NCBI RefSeq assembly: GCF_002015035.1
Contig: NZ_MUXY01000001.1
Location: forward strand, 757,723 to 821,722
DNA: 64,000 nt
Direction of reading: 5' to 3'
Source: Haemophilus parahaemolyticus
GTDB taxonomy: Bacteria > Pseudomonadota > Gammaproteobacteria > Enterobacterales > Pasteurellaceae
Part shown: one piece after another, positions 17,768 through 26,298 of the stretch
Layout: the number at the start of each line of letters is the position of its first letter
How positions within the stretch are numbered: the stretch's first letter is position 1
Notes under the pieces: model-generated
Told to the model about the DNA's origin: nothing
Database searches by the model: none
Seen by the model: only the letters and a program-made list of their open reading frames with translations
Translations under genes and position numbers: made by a program

Positions 17768-18307
17768 ATGACAGAGACAGATGATTTCGCACTATTCCGT
17801 GAAGCGATTAAAGGCACAAAAAAAATCAAGCAAGATACTTTTATCCCAAGCCAACCACCACGTAAAAAAATCAACGAACTGCGTGAAGTGCAAGAACAAA
17901 AAGATACCGAATTTTTCTTTTCAGATGAATATGAACCACTTTTGAAAGAAGAAAATGAAAAAGTTCGCTATTTACGTGAAGATGTTGATCCTTATATTTT
18001 AAAACAGCTTCGCCGAGGCGATTTCCAACCAGAACTGTTCTTAGATCTGCACGGTCTAACCAAAGAAAAAGCGAAAAAAGAGTTAGCCGCTTTAATTTTA
18101 GCTTGCGAACGTGAACACGTTTATTGTGCGAGCATTATGACAGGGTTTGGTACTCGAACGCTTAAAGATCAAATCCCTCGCTGGTTAGTCCAACATCCGA
18201 AAGTATTAGCTTTGCATCAAGCACCAAAAGAGTGGGGTGGAGATGCGGCTATTCTGATTTTAGTGGAACAACAAGAGAGTTTGGAACGTCGATTGTTTGA
18301 GCGTTAA
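17768..18307 (+). CDS. smrB: Smr-domain endonuclease SmrB
   Basis: A 179-residue protein with a basic N-terminal region and a C-terminal Smr domain (DLHGLTKEKAKKEL, then MTGFGTRTLKDQIPRWL). SmrB proteins cleave mRNA at collided ribosomes to start ribosome rescue. The start ATG at 17768 follows AAGGAGAAA. It is convergent with modB, with only 12 nt between the stop codons and no room for a terminator, so some transcriptional overlap is likely. Confidence 0.93.
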   Translation: MTETDDFALFREAIKGTKKIKQDTFIPSQPPRKKINELREVQEQKDTEFFFSDEYEPLLKEENEKVRYLREDVDPYILKQLRRGDFQPELFLDLHGLTKEKAKKELAALILACEREHVYCASIMTGFGTRTLKDQIPRWLVQHPKVLALHQAPKEWGGDAAILILVEQQESLERRLFER

Positions 18308-18319
18308 GAGTTATTGTTC

Positions 18320-19009
18320 CTACTTCGCATACCGCTTTTGTCTTTCTGCTAACCACTCTGATGCGGAAAGGGCGATTAAAGAAATTACAATCGCAATCGC
18401 ACAAAGGCGGGCTGCGGCGAGTTCTCCATCAGGCGTTTCGATAAAGGTGAAAAGAGCTGCTGGAATCGTTTGAGTTTGATTTGGAATATTAGATACGAAA
18501 GTAATAGTTGCCCCAAATTCTCCAAGCGAACGGGCAAAACCTAATACTGCTCCTGCAATGACGCCTGAAAATGAGAGTGGAAGATTAAGCGTAAAAAAGA
18601 CTTTAAGTGGGCTTGCACCTAATGTTCTAGCTGCTTGTTCAAGTTTAGGATCAATTGCATCAAAGGCTTGTTTGATAGAACGCACCATCAGCGGAAAAGC
18701 CATTACCGCAGAGGATAATACCGCACCTCGCCAAGAAAAACTGAAAGAAAAGCCGAACCACTCCCACAAATATTGCCCAATCGCCCCACGTTTTGCCATC
18801 ACAATAAGCAAGAGATAGCCAATCACTACAGGGGGTAAAACAAGCGGTAGATGCACAATACCATTTAGCAATTGCTTGCCCCAGAATTGTTTGCGTGAAA
18901 GTATCCAAGCAATAAAAATGGCAACAGGTAGAGCAAAAAGAATCGCAATCGTGGCGACTTTAAGGCTCAAATAAATAGCATTGAGTTCGGGTTGAGAAAA
19001 GAAAAACAT
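18320..19009 (-). CDS. modB: Molybdate ABC transporter permease
   Basis: An inner-membrane permease of the molybdate importer with about five membrane spans. The EAA-type loop, which contacts the ATPase, is in LEQAARTLGASPLKVFF. Start 19009 (MFFFSQPELNAIYLSLKV) gives 229 residues, equal to E. coli ModB. An in-frame ATG at 19057 would add 16 residues encoded by an intergenic hairpin. No modC follows: smrB converges 12 nt after the stop. The ATPase must be encoded elsewhere or be supplied by another transporter. Confidence 0.92.
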   Translation of the reverse strand: MFFFSQPELNAIYLSLKVATIAILFALPVAIFIAWILSRKQFWGKQLLNGIVHLPLVLPPVVIGYLLLIVMAKRGAIGQYLWEWFGFSFSFSWRGAVLSSAVMAFPLMVRSIKQAFDAIDPKLEQAARTLGASPLKVFFTLNLPLSFSGVIAGAVLGFARSLGEFGATITFVSNIPNQTQTIPAALFTFIETPDGELAAARLCAIAIVISLIALSASEWLAERQKRYAK

Positions 19010-19027
19010 AGACAGTTTCAGTTGTTG

Positions 19028-19081
19028 CCGAGGGTATAAATACCCTCGGTTAGGCATAATTCAACCTTATTGGGGTTGAAA
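19028..19081 (-). promoter_or_regulatory. Two hairpins between modA and modB
   Basis: CCGAGGGTA-TAAA-TACCCTCGG (about 19028-19049) and TTCAACC ... GGTTGAA (about 19061-19081) lie in the modA-modB spacer. Neither is followed by a T-run on the minus strand. Such hairpins often protect the upstream message and lower expression of the downstream permease relative to the binding protein. Confidence 0.5.
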
Positions 19082-19089
19082 GTTACAAA

Positions 19090-19848
19090 TTATTGTACTG
19101 GATAAAAGCCAGCTTCTTTAAATTTCGCTTGAGCTGCAGGTGTTTTTAAGAAATCGAGGAATTTTTTCGCTTCCGCTTTATCACTTACTGTTGCAGCAGG
19201 ATAAACCACTTCGCCATAACTTTCATTTGGGAACGTTGCCACGATTTTCACTTTAGTTGCAGAAACTTTCGCATCAGTTGCATAAACAATCCCTAATGGG
19301 GCCTCGTTGCGTTCTACATAAGATAACGCATCACGCACATTTTTTGCTCGAACTAACTTGCTTTCTAAGACATCCCAGAGTTTATAATACTCAAGTGCTT
19401 TTTTTGCATATTTGCCCGCAGGCACGTGTGATGGATCGCCTACCGATAAATACCCCCCTGCTAATTCCTTGTTAAAATCGACCGCTTGAATGCTTTTTGC
19501 TTCGATTTTACTTTCAATCGGTGCAATCAACACAAGGTCGTTTTTCACTAAATTATGCACATTTTGGGTTTTTGCAGGTTGTTTTTCTTTAACGTAATCC
19601 ATCCATTTTGTATCAGCTGAAATAAATACATCCGCTGGGGCGTCTTGTTCAATTTGTTTCGCAAGCACAGAAGAAGAGGCAAACGAGAATGTAACTTTAT
19701 CTTGCGGGTTGGCTTTTTCAAAATCTTTGTTGATTTCTTGAAGCACGTTGGTCATTGAGGCAGCAGCAAAAACGGTAATATCTTGTGCGAAGCTAGAGGC
19801 TGAGAAAAGAGAGAGTGCACTTACAAAGCAGAGTTTTTTGAATTTCAT
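19090..19848 (-). CDS. modA: Molybdate-binding periplasmic protein
   Basis: The periplasmic substrate-binding protein of the molybdate importer, 252 residues from ATG 19848 (AAAGGAACCC upstream). The signal peptide MKFKKLCFVSALSLFSASSFA should be cut before QDITVFAAASMTNVLQ, the usual ModA mature start. SFASSSVLAKQIEQDAPADVF and DPSHVPAGKYAKKAL carry the conserved oxyanion-contact regions. First gene of a modAB unit. A longer in-frame start at 19884 would place residues before the signal peptide and is unlikely. Confidence 0.95.
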   Translation of the reverse strand: MKFKKLCFVSALSLFSASSFAQDITVFAAASMTNVLQEINKDFEKANPQDKVTFSFASSSVLAKQIEQDAPADVFISADTKWMDYVKEKQPAKTQNVHNLVKNDLVLIAPIESKIEAKSIQAVDFNKELAGGYLSVGDPSHVPAGKYAKKALEYYKLWDVLESKLVRAKNVRDALSYVERNEAPLGIVYATDAKVSATKVKIVATFPNESYGEVVYPAATVSDKAEAKKFLDFLKTPAAQAKFKEAGFYPVQ

Positions 19849-19867
19849 TTTGGGTTCCTTTTGAGAT

Positions 19868-19922
19868 GAGCACGAGAGCAACAAGCGGTAGAATTTTTCC
19901 TAATTTTAGCAAAACTCTCGTG
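19868..19922 (-). terminator. Hairpin between the ABC-2 permease gene and modA
   Basis: GCACGAGAG and CTCTCGTGC flank an uptake-signal word over about 55 nt. It may end the upstream ABC-2 unit or lie in the modA leader. The loop is long and there is no clear T-run. Confidence 0.35.
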
Positions 19923-19941
19923 CAATCCGTGGCAAAGAAAA

Positions 19942-20703
19942 TTAGGAACGTAATCCTACACCTTTCTCAATCAGTGAAAAGGCAAACCAGTATAACATAA
20001 TACATAACGATCCCAATACCAAAAATGTGTAAAAAATGGGCATATCACTGATACCTAAAAATCCATAACGGAAACCATTGATCATATATACAATGGGGTT
20101 GAACTTGGACACTGCTTGCCAGAAATCAGGCAGTAATGAGATCGAATAAAACACACCACCCAAGTATGTAAGTGGTGTTAAAACGAAAGTGGGGATTAAA
20201 CCTACATCGTCAAATGTTTTCGCATACACCGCATTGATTAGCCCACCTAGTGCGAAACTAATCGTTGTCAGTAAAAGCGTTGAAAAAATCATCAACCAAG
20301 AGTGGATATCAAAGGTGATAAACAACAAAGCAACCAGCATTACTAAAATACCAGCCAGCCCACCGCGAACAACACTGCCTACGACATAACCCCAAATAAT
20401 GTTATGCGTTGAAAGAGGGGAAATGAGCATCTCTTCATAAGTTTTGGTAAATTTGCTCAAGAAAAATGATGAGGCGGAATTGACATAAGAGGCTGTGATT
20501 GCGCTCATCATCACAAGTCCAGGAGCAATAAACTGCATATAGCTTACCCCGTGCATATCACCAATACGTCCACCAATTAATTGCCCGAAAATCAAGAAAT
20601 AGAGCGTGGTAGTAATAACCGGTGGCACGAGTGTCTGTCTCCAAATGCGAATAACGCGTTTGCTCTCTTTAGTTGCGAGCGTAAAAAATCCAGTTAAATT
20701 CAT
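19942..20703 (-). CDS. yadH: ABC-2 type transporter permease (YadH-like)
   Basis: An inner-membrane subunit of a two-gene ABC exporter, 253 residues with six predicted spans. The ABC-2 signature region is near LTPLTYLGGVFYSISLLPDFW. It resembles E. coli YadH in length and order. It starts one base after the stop of its ATPase partner, so it is coupled to it. The exported substrate is unknown for this family. Confidence 0.87.
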   Translation of the reverse strand: MNLTGFFTLATKESKRVIRIWRQTLVPPVITTTLYFLIFGQLIGGRIGDMHGVSYMQFIAPGLVMMSAITASYVNSASSFFLSKFTKTYEEMLISPLSTHNIIWGYVVGSVVRGGLAGILVMLVALLFITFDIHSWLMIFSTLLLTTISFALGGLINAVYAKTFDDVGLIPTFVLTPLTYLGGVFYSISLLPDFWQAVSKFNPIVYMINGFRYGFLGISDMPIFYTFLVLGSLCIMLYWFAFSLIEKGVGLRS

Positions 20704-20704
20704 A

Positions 20705-21613
20705 TTAATTAGCCATTTTGAGGAAAAGTTCTTCCAAGCGGTTCGATTTATTTCGCATACTTAACACTTCCACATTTTGTGCAGTCAATTGCGTAAATAA
20801 GTTAGTTAAGCCTTGAGCACGCTGTACTTCCACTTCTAGCGTGTTTTCATCCAATAATTTATGCGGATAATGCTCAATCACAAGCGGCCTATTTTGAGGC
20901 ATATTTTGCAAATCCAGCACGAAAATTTCGGTCTCCAATTTTGCCAGCAAAGACTTCATTGATGTATTTTCAATCAATTTTCCGTGCTGAATAATGCCTA
21001 TATTTCGGCAGAGGTTTTCCGCTTCTTCAAGATAGTGCGTGGTAAGAATAATAGTGGTGCCTTGTTGATTGAGTTCCCGTAAAAAATCCCACAGCGAACG
21101 GCGAAGTTCAATATCTACGCCCGCAGTAGGTTCATCTAAAATCAGCAATTTTGGGTTATGCATTAAAGCCCGAGCAATCATTACCCGACGTTTCATCCCA
21201 CCCGACAATTCGCGAGTTAAATGCGTACGTTTTTCCCATAAATCCAATTTTTTCAGCCATATTTCTGCACGTGCTTTGGCTTCTTTTAATGGAATGCCAT
21301 AAAATCCCGCTTGCTGCGTGAGCACATCCACCACTTTCTCAAATTGATTGAAGTTGAACTCTTGCGGCACTAAGCCGATTTGCTGTTTGAGCTGTGTTTT
21401 TTGGGTATCTAAATCATAGCCGAAGACTTTTACCGAACCACTGGTTTTATTCACGAGTGAACTAATAATGCCAATGGTCGTTGATTTACCCGCCCCGTTA
21501 TGCCCAAGCAAGGCATAAAAATCGCCCTGCTCGACGGTAAGATCAATGCCCTTTACCGCTTGAACGCCCGTAGCATAGGTTTTGATAAGATTTTTGATTT
21601 CTAATGCATGCAT
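20705..21613 (-). CDS. yadG: ABC transporter ATP-binding protein (YadG-like)
   Basis: The ATPase subunit of the exporter with the permease at 19942. Walker A is GHNGAGKST (about residue 37), the signature is LSGGMKRRV, and Walker B is LLILDEPTAGVD. A C-terminal domain of about 80 residues follows the nucleotide-binding domain, as in drug/polysaccharide-type ABC-2 ATPases. 302 residues against 308 in E. coli YadG. Substrate unknown. Confidence 0.88.
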   Translation of the reverse strand: MHALEIKNLIKTYATGVQAVKGIDLTVEQGDFYALLGHNGAGKSTTIGIISSLVNKTSGSVKVFGYDLDTQKTQLKQQIGLVPQEFNFNQFEKVVDVLTQQAGFYGIPLKEAKARAEIWLKKLDLWEKRTHLTRELSGGMKRRVMIARALMHNPKLLILDEPTAGVDIELRRSLWDFLRELNQQGTTIILTTHYLEEAENLCRNIGIIQHGKLIENTSMKSLLAKLETEIFVLDLQNMPQNRPLVIEHYPHKLLDENTLEVEVQRAQGLTNLFTQLTAQNVEVLSMRNKSNRLEELFLKMAN

Positions 21614-21633
21614 AGTTTTTTATATGTATATAT

Positions 21634-21652
21634 CTAGGGCTACACACCCTAG
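21634..21652. promoter_or_regulatory. Palindrome upstream of yadG
   Basis: CTAGGG-CTACACA-CCCTAG, a perfect 6-bp dyad 21 bp upstream of the yadG start. It may be an operator or one of the small intergenic palindromes seen in this window. No T-run argues against a terminator for dnaX. Confidence 0.35.
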
Positions 21653-21729
21653 GTTAATGATAAAAATGTACCTTATAGGACACAAATCCCTCAATAGCAC
21701 AAACGTACTTTATGCGTAGAACGGAAGCC

Positions 21730-23802
21730 CTAGGCTTTCGCTACCGCCCTAATCGTTGATTCATCCAGCTCGGCATCAAACGCTTCACGTAATAATTTCA
21801 ACTTAGCATCATTCAGCAAGGCATTTCTTGCTTCTTGGGTTAATCCCTCAAAAATAGCACGGCGAATTTCAAGCGGAGTTTTGCGTTCGGGATTATCGGC
21901 AATAGTGAGTTGATAAGTAAGCTCTTTTCCCGATAACGCATCAGCTAAACTTTGGCGTGCTTCTGGACTATCTAAATGTGCCATATTCGGTTTTAGCACT
22001 AAATGAAGCTCATGATCTTGCTTTTCTGCCAAGTAGCTATTTAATGCAATCTGGCGAGTCAATCCGCCTAATTTAAGCTCATTAACCAATGCTGCCCATT
22101 CATCTTGTTGGCAAGCTAACTCAATGGTTTTCGCTACTAATTCGGGGGTGCGTTCTTGTAAAATAGCTTGCTTAATATCGGAGGGTTTTGCTGTTTCTTC
22201 TTGATTTTCTAATTCGGGGTTGAGCCAAGTCCAGCGATACTCTTCGTCATTGGTAACGACCGTTTGCTTCGATTGTTTTTCGTGCTCAAGTTCGGCTTTT
22301 TCGGTTTCCGCCAAATACATAAACCGCTCTTGCAAATTCATTTTTTTGGCAGGAGCATGGTTTGGCATTGAAGGCATTACGGCATTATTCGGCTTTTTTT
22401 TTTCGGTTTGTGCTAGCTGATCTTGTGTCTGTTGTAGCTGTTTTCTCGCTTGCATTGCCGCTAATGCAGGTGACATCGTAGGCACAGAGACAGGAGGCGT
22501 TTGAACTTGAGGAGCTACAGCTGGAGTGTAAACGGTTGGGTTTTCTTGCGGTTTTGCAAATTGTGGTGAATTTTCTACCGCCTGTGCTGTTGACTGAGCC
22601 ACTTTTTCACTTGGTACTAAGCGTGCTTTAAGCTGAGCGATATTTTGCTCAGACGATGTCGAAGGTCGGCTTGCAGGGGGTATGTTAACTGTTTGGGTTT
22701 GCACCTGCACACAGTTAATCTCTTCCACTCGTTTTGGGTGGAAGGCTAATGCACGCAAGAAAGTCATTTCCACGCCTGCACGAGGTTCTGGTGAGAATGG
22801 TAACTCTTTTTTGCCCATCAACATCATTTGATAGAAAAACTGCACATCTTCAGGTGCAATCTGTTTTGCTAACAAGTGCAATGGTGTTTCGTCAGTTTCA
22901 GGCGATTTAACCAATTGCAATAGAGCGATTTTATGCAAGGTCTCTGCTACATCACTTAATAATTGCGACCAATCGACGCCTTTTTCCGCTACTTGTTGAA
23001 TGATAGAAAGTATTTTTTCACCGTTGGCTTGTGAAAGTGCCATCACCAATTCAAGCGGTTGATGATCGTCAATCAAACCAAGCATTTGGCTGACTGCTTC
23101 AAGCGTAATATTGGCATTGCTGACTGCAATCGCTTGGTCTGTCAAACTTAAAGAATCACGAATACTGCCTTGAGCAGCTTTGGCTAATTTCTCAACGGCA
23201 GGCAGTTCGTAAGGGATGTTTTCTTGTTTTAAAATAAACTCAAGATGATCAGCGATTTGATGCTGATCTAATGCACGCAAATGGAATTGCATACAACGTG
23301 ATAAGATCGTAATCGGCAATTTTTGCGGATCTGTCGTCGCTAACAAGAATTTGACATATTCAGGCGGTTCTTCCAACGTTTTCAATAATGCGTTGAAACT
23401 ATGACGAGAAAGCATATGCACTTCGTCAATCAAATAAACTTTAAACCGCCCAACGGTTGGCTTATATTGCACGTTATCAAGTAGTTCGCGGGTGTCTTCC
23501 ACTTTGGTGCGAGAGGCTGCATCGATCTCAATTAAGTCAATAAAACGCCCTTCTTCAATCGCTTTACAGTTCGCACACTCGCCACAAGGTGTTGCACTAA
23601 TGCCCGTTTCACAGTTTAATCCTTTCGCAAAAAGACGCGCAATTGAGGTTTTACCCACCCCGCGCGTGCCAGAGAAAAGATAAGCGTGGTGCAGGCGATT
23701 TTCACGTAATCCATTTTCTAATGCGGATAAAACGTGTTGTTGCCCCACCACTTCGGAAAAACGTTGCGGACGCCATTTACGTGCTAAAACTTGATAACTC
23801 AT
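21730..23802 (-). CDS. dnaX: DNA polymerase III subunits tau and gamma
   Basis: The clamp-loader ATPase of the replicative polymerase, 690 residues as tau. Walker A is GTRGVGKTSI near residue 45, followed by a four-cysteine zinc module (C-x8-C-x2-C-x2-C) and the SRC sensor (ILSRCMQF). Conserved domains I-III are followed by a Pro/Gln-rich linker and the tau-specific C-terminal domains IV-V. In the linker an A10 run (22394-22403 on the + strand as T10) encodes EKKK. A -1 slip there gives codons GCC GAA TAA, ending a gamma-like product of 472 residues. Confidence 0.97.
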   Translation of the reverse strand: MSYQVLARKWRPQRFSEVVGQQHVLSALENGLRENRLHHAYLFSGTRGVGKTSIARLFAKGLNCETGISATPCGECANCKAIEEGRFIDLIEIDAASRTKVEDTRELLDNVQYKPTVGRFKVYLIDEVHMLSRHSFNALLKTLEEPPEYVKFLLATTDPQKLPITILSRCMQFHLRALDQHQIADHLEFILKQENIPYELPAVEKLAKAAQGSIRDSLSLTDQAIAVSNANITLEAVSQMLGLIDDHQPLELVMALSQANGEKILSIIQQVAEKGVDWSQLLSDVAETLHKIALLQLVKSPETDETPLHLLAKQIAPEDVQFFYQMMLMGKKELPFSPEPRAGVEMTFLRALAFHPKRVEEINCVQVQTQTVNIPPASRPSTSSEQNIAQLKARLVPSEKVAQSTAQAVENSPQFAKPQENPTVYTPAVAPQVQTPPVSVPTMSPALAAMQARKQLQQTQDQLAQTEKKKPNNAVMPSMPNHAPAKKMNLQERFMYLAETEKAELEHEKQSKQTVVTNDEEYRWTWLNPELENQEETAKPSDIKQAILQERTPELVAKTIELACQQDEWAALVNELKLGGLTRQIALNSYLAEKQDHELHLVLKPNMAHLDSPEARQSLADALSGKELTYQLTIADNPERKTPLEIRRAIFEGLTQEARNALLNDAKLKLLREAFDAELDESTIRAVAKA
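22385..22404 (-). promoter_or_regulatory. dnaX -1 frameshift site and gamma stop codon
   Basis: The mRNA reads GAA AAA AAA AAG CCG, containing the A-AAA-AAG slippery heptamer at codons 467-470. In the -1 frame the next codons are GCC, GAA and TAA (22385-22387). E. coli dnaX makes gamma by the same logic, with A-AAA-AAG and a -1 stop two codons later. Confidence 0.8.
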
Positions 23803-23819
23803 TGATAATAATGACTCGA

Positions 23820-24359
23820 TTAGTGCCCTTCGAAATTCACTAAAGTGAATGATTTAATGCCTTCTTGCTCAAGTCGTTCACGACCGCCCAATTCTGGTAA
23901 GCAGATCACAAAAGCGGCGTGTTCGACTTTACCGCCTAATTTGCGGATAAGTTTTGCGGTTGCATCAATTGTACCGCCTGTTGCTAATAAATCGTCAATC
24001 ACCAAAACATTGTCGTTTGCATTCACAGAATCAGTGTGGATTTCAAGTGTATCTTCGCCATATTCTAATTGGTAAGATTGCGAAATCACTTCACGTGGTA
24101 ATTTTTTAGGCTTTCGAACTAAAACGAAAGGCACGCCTAAAGCTAAAGCCACAGGAGCACCAAAGATAAAACCACGTGATTCTGTACCAACAATTTTGGT
24201 AATCCCTTTATCTTTAAATTCATCTACAATCGCATCAATACTTGCTTTGAAGGCTTCTGGTACTTCAAGTAACGAAGTAATATCGCGGAAAATAATGCCT
24301 GCTTTTGGATAATCAGGAATAGATTTGATAGAAGATTTGATTAAATCTAATTGGCTCAT
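23820..24359 (-). CDS. apt: Adenine phosphoribosyltransferase
   Basis: A cytoplasmic purine salvage enzyme: adenine plus PRPP gives AMP. The PRPP-binding motif [13 protein letters not shown] is near residue 120, and the Apt pattern [17 protein letters not shown] is at the N-terminus. Start 24359 ([18 protein letters not shown]) follows AAGGTC and gives 179 residues; an 8-residue longer in-frame start lacks a good ribosome binding site. It is followed by dnaX 17 nt downstream, so the two are probably one transcript. Confidence 0.96.
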   Translation of the reverse strand: MSQLDLIKSSIKSIPDYPKAGIIFRDITSLLEVPEAFKASIDAIVDEFKDKGITKIVGTESRGFIFGAPVALALGVPFVLVRKPKKLPREVISQSYQLEYGEDTLEIHTDSVNANDNVLVIDDLLATGGTIDATAKLIRKLGGKVEHAAFVICLPELGGRERLEQEGIKSFTLVNFEGH

Positions 24360-24452
24360 TTTTTGACCTTTTATAAATAACAAAATAACCTGAAGAATTT
24401 AGACAAAAATAGATGAAATTACAAGGAAAATTGCAATAAAGAAGCAAAAAAT

Positions 24453-24486
24453 AACCGCTTGTAAAAATTATTCATTATAAGCGGTT
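24453..24486 (-). terminator. Inverted uptake-signal terminator after tusE
   Basis: AACCGCTT (24453-24460) and AAGCGGTT (24479-24486) form an 8-bp stem; on the minus strand ATTTTTTGC follows. Downstream of the yccA-tusE unit. Confidence 0.6.
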
Positions 24487-24515
24487 GTTTTTTCAACATA
24501 ATTTGCAAATTACTG

Positions 24516-24851
24516 TTACAAACACTTCGCTGGTTTTGGCAAGCCTGCAAACTTTGTTGCTTGCTTAGCAGGCCCGTCGGGAAATAAACGTTGTAAATAA
24601 CGACTACTCCCCTTCTCTTCGCCAAATTTTTGCGACATTGCTTTAACTAGCATTCTAATTGCTGGAGAGGTTTTATATTCTTGATAAAACTCTCGCACCA
24701 GCTGAATAATTTCCCAATGCTCAGGCGTGAGCGTAATACCATCACGCTCCGCCATCAATGTTGCAAATGTTTCTGACCAATCATCAAGGTTTAACAAATA
24801 ACCATCGTTATCTACTTGATAAAATGTGCCATTCAGCTCAATTTGTGCCAT
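24516..24851 (-). CDS. tusE: Sulfurtransferase TusE (DsrC family)
   Basis: A 111-residue sulfur-relay protein that passes persulfide sulfur from TusBCD to MnmA for 2-thiouridine synthesis in tRNA wobble positions. The family's C-terminal arm is intact ([19 protein letters not shown]), with the essential penultimate cysteine C110. Its ATG overlaps the yccA stop (TAATG), indicating coupling with the membrane protein gene upstream. Confidence 0.93.
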   Translation of the reverse strand: MAQIELNGTFYQVDNDGYLLNLDDWSETFATLMAERDGITLTPEHWEIIQLVREFYQEYKTSPAIRMLVKAMSQKFGEEKGSSRYLQRLFPDGPAKQATKFAGLPKPAKCL

Positions 24852-25516
24852 TAGTCATCGTTTCCTAACACGCCAAAAATTTGTAAGAAACTCACAAAAA
24901 GGTTGTAAAGTGAAACGTAAAGATCAACGGTTGCACGAATATAGTTGGTTTCACCACCTTGAATGATGTTGCTAGTTGTCAGCAAAATCGCACCGCTTGA
25001 GAAAATCACAAATAAACCGCTTAATGCAAGGCTTAATGCGGGCATTGCTAAGAAAATATTTGCGATAACGCCCACTAAAACGACCACGAAAAGTGCCATC
25101 ATCATCCCGTTTAAGAATGACATATCTTTTTTGGTGGCTAATACATAAGCTGAACAAGCAAAAAACACTAATGCTGTAGCACCTAATGCTAATACAACTG
25201 CATCGCCTAAGCCTGCACCAACATAGCGGTTAAGAATTGGGCCTAAGGTATAGCCTAAAAAGCCAGTTAAGGCGAATACGCTCACTAGACCTGTGGCACT
25301 ATTTGCCGTTGCATTAGTTAAAAAAAGTAAGCCGTAAAAGCCTACTAATAACCCCCACCAAGGTAATGCGGGTGCGTTTGTGCTCATTGCAATAAAGGCA
25401 ACAAGAGAAGAAAAGACTAGTGTCATTCCTAATAATAAGTAGGTATTACGTAGCACTTTGTGTGTGCTAATCAACGATTGGCTACCCGCGTAGCCCTGTT
25501 CTAAACGGTTTTCCAT
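24851..25516 (-). CDS. yccA: YccA, Bax inhibitor-1 family membrane protein
   Basis: A 221-residue inner-membrane protein with seven predicted spans. E. coli YccA interacts with and modulates the FtsH protease. The charged N-terminus ([15 protein letters not shown] ... [18 protein letters not shown]) and the late hydrophobic helices followed by [21 protein letters not shown] match YccA. The gene overlaps tusE, and the pair also occurs adjacent in enterobacteria. Confidence 0.92.
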   Translation of the reverse strand: MENRLEQGYAGSQSLISTHKVLRNTYLLLGMTLVFSSLVAFIAMSTNAPALPWWGLLVGFYGLLFLTNATANSATGLVSVFALTGFLGYTLGPILNRYVGAGLGDAVVLALGATALVFFACSAYVLATKKDMSFLNGMMMALFVVVLVGVIANIFLAMPALSLALSGLFVIFSSGAILLTTSNIIQGGETNYIRATVDLYVSLYNLFVSFLQIFGVLGNDD

Positions 25517-25682
25517 AAGTTCTCCTTTAACTTGTTTGAAAAACGAAATATTTTCTCTTATCTATGGGCAAAGAACCATAAATTAAATGCAAATTATCTA
25601 TAAATTATACGAAAGTCAATCGAAATCTACAGTGAAAATATGATACACTTTCGCTAATAAATTTTCCCAACCTGCAAACATA

Positions 25683-26231
25683 ATGAAATTAAACTTTCCA
25701 ACCTATCTAACCCTTTTCCGTTTGGCTTTAATTCCACTTTTTGTAGTTGTTTTTTATTTGCCAATCACATATTCCCCCGAAATCACAACATTCATCTTTT
25801 TTATTGCATCCATTACCGACTGGTTCGATGGCTATTTGGCAAGAAAATGGAACCAAACCACTCCACTTGGTGCATTTTTAGACCCCGTTGCAGATAAAGT
25901 TTTAGTCGCAGTTGCCTTTGTTTGCGTGGTGGAATATTACCACACTTGGTGGATTACCATCCCTGTTTGCATTATGATTGCCCGTGAAATTATTATTTCT
26001 GCTTTGCGTGAATGGATGGCTGAACTGGGTAAACGCACTAGCGTTGCTGTTTCTATTTGGGGAAAAATTAAAACCACTGCACAGATGCTTGCTTTAGGTG
26101 GAATGCTCTGGCGACAAAGCGATTTAATGGAAACGCTTGCGTTTATTCTACTTTATATTGCATCTGCATTAACAATTTGGTCGATGTTGCAATATCTGAA
26201 AGCGTCTAAGGGAAGTTTGTTGAAATCATAA
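25683..26231 (+). CDS. pgsA: CDP-diacylglycerol-glycerol-3-phosphate 3-phosphatidyltransferase
   Basis: An inner-membrane enzyme making phosphatidylglycerophosphate, the committed step to phosphatidylglycerol. The CDP-alcohol phosphotransferase motif (DG-x2-AR-x8-G-x3-D-x3-D) is intact as [19 protein letters not shown] followed by PVAD. 182 residues, about four to five spans. Divergent from yccA and convergent with hsdR across a shared terminator. Confidence 0.96.
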   Translation: MKLNFPTYLTLFRLALIPLFVVVFYLPITYSPEITTFIFFIASITDWFDGYLARKWNQTTPLGAFLDPVADKVLVAVAFVCVVEYYHTWWITIPVCIMIAREIIISALREWMAELGKRTSVAVSIWGKIKTTAQMLALGGMLWRQSDLMETLAFILLYIASALTIWSMLQYLKASKGSLLKS

Positions 26232-26258
26232 TTTTTTATTCTTTGAGAACAGAAAAAA

Positions 26259-26291
26259 ATGACTATCTTCTACTGATTCAGATAGTCATTA
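26259..26291. terminator. Bidirectional terminator between pgsA and hsdR
   Basis: AATGACTATC and GATAGTCATT form a 10-bp stem. A T-run of seven follows the stem on the minus strand (hsdR side); the plus side has TATTCTT. Confidence 0.75.
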
Positions 26292-26298
26292 TTCTTAC

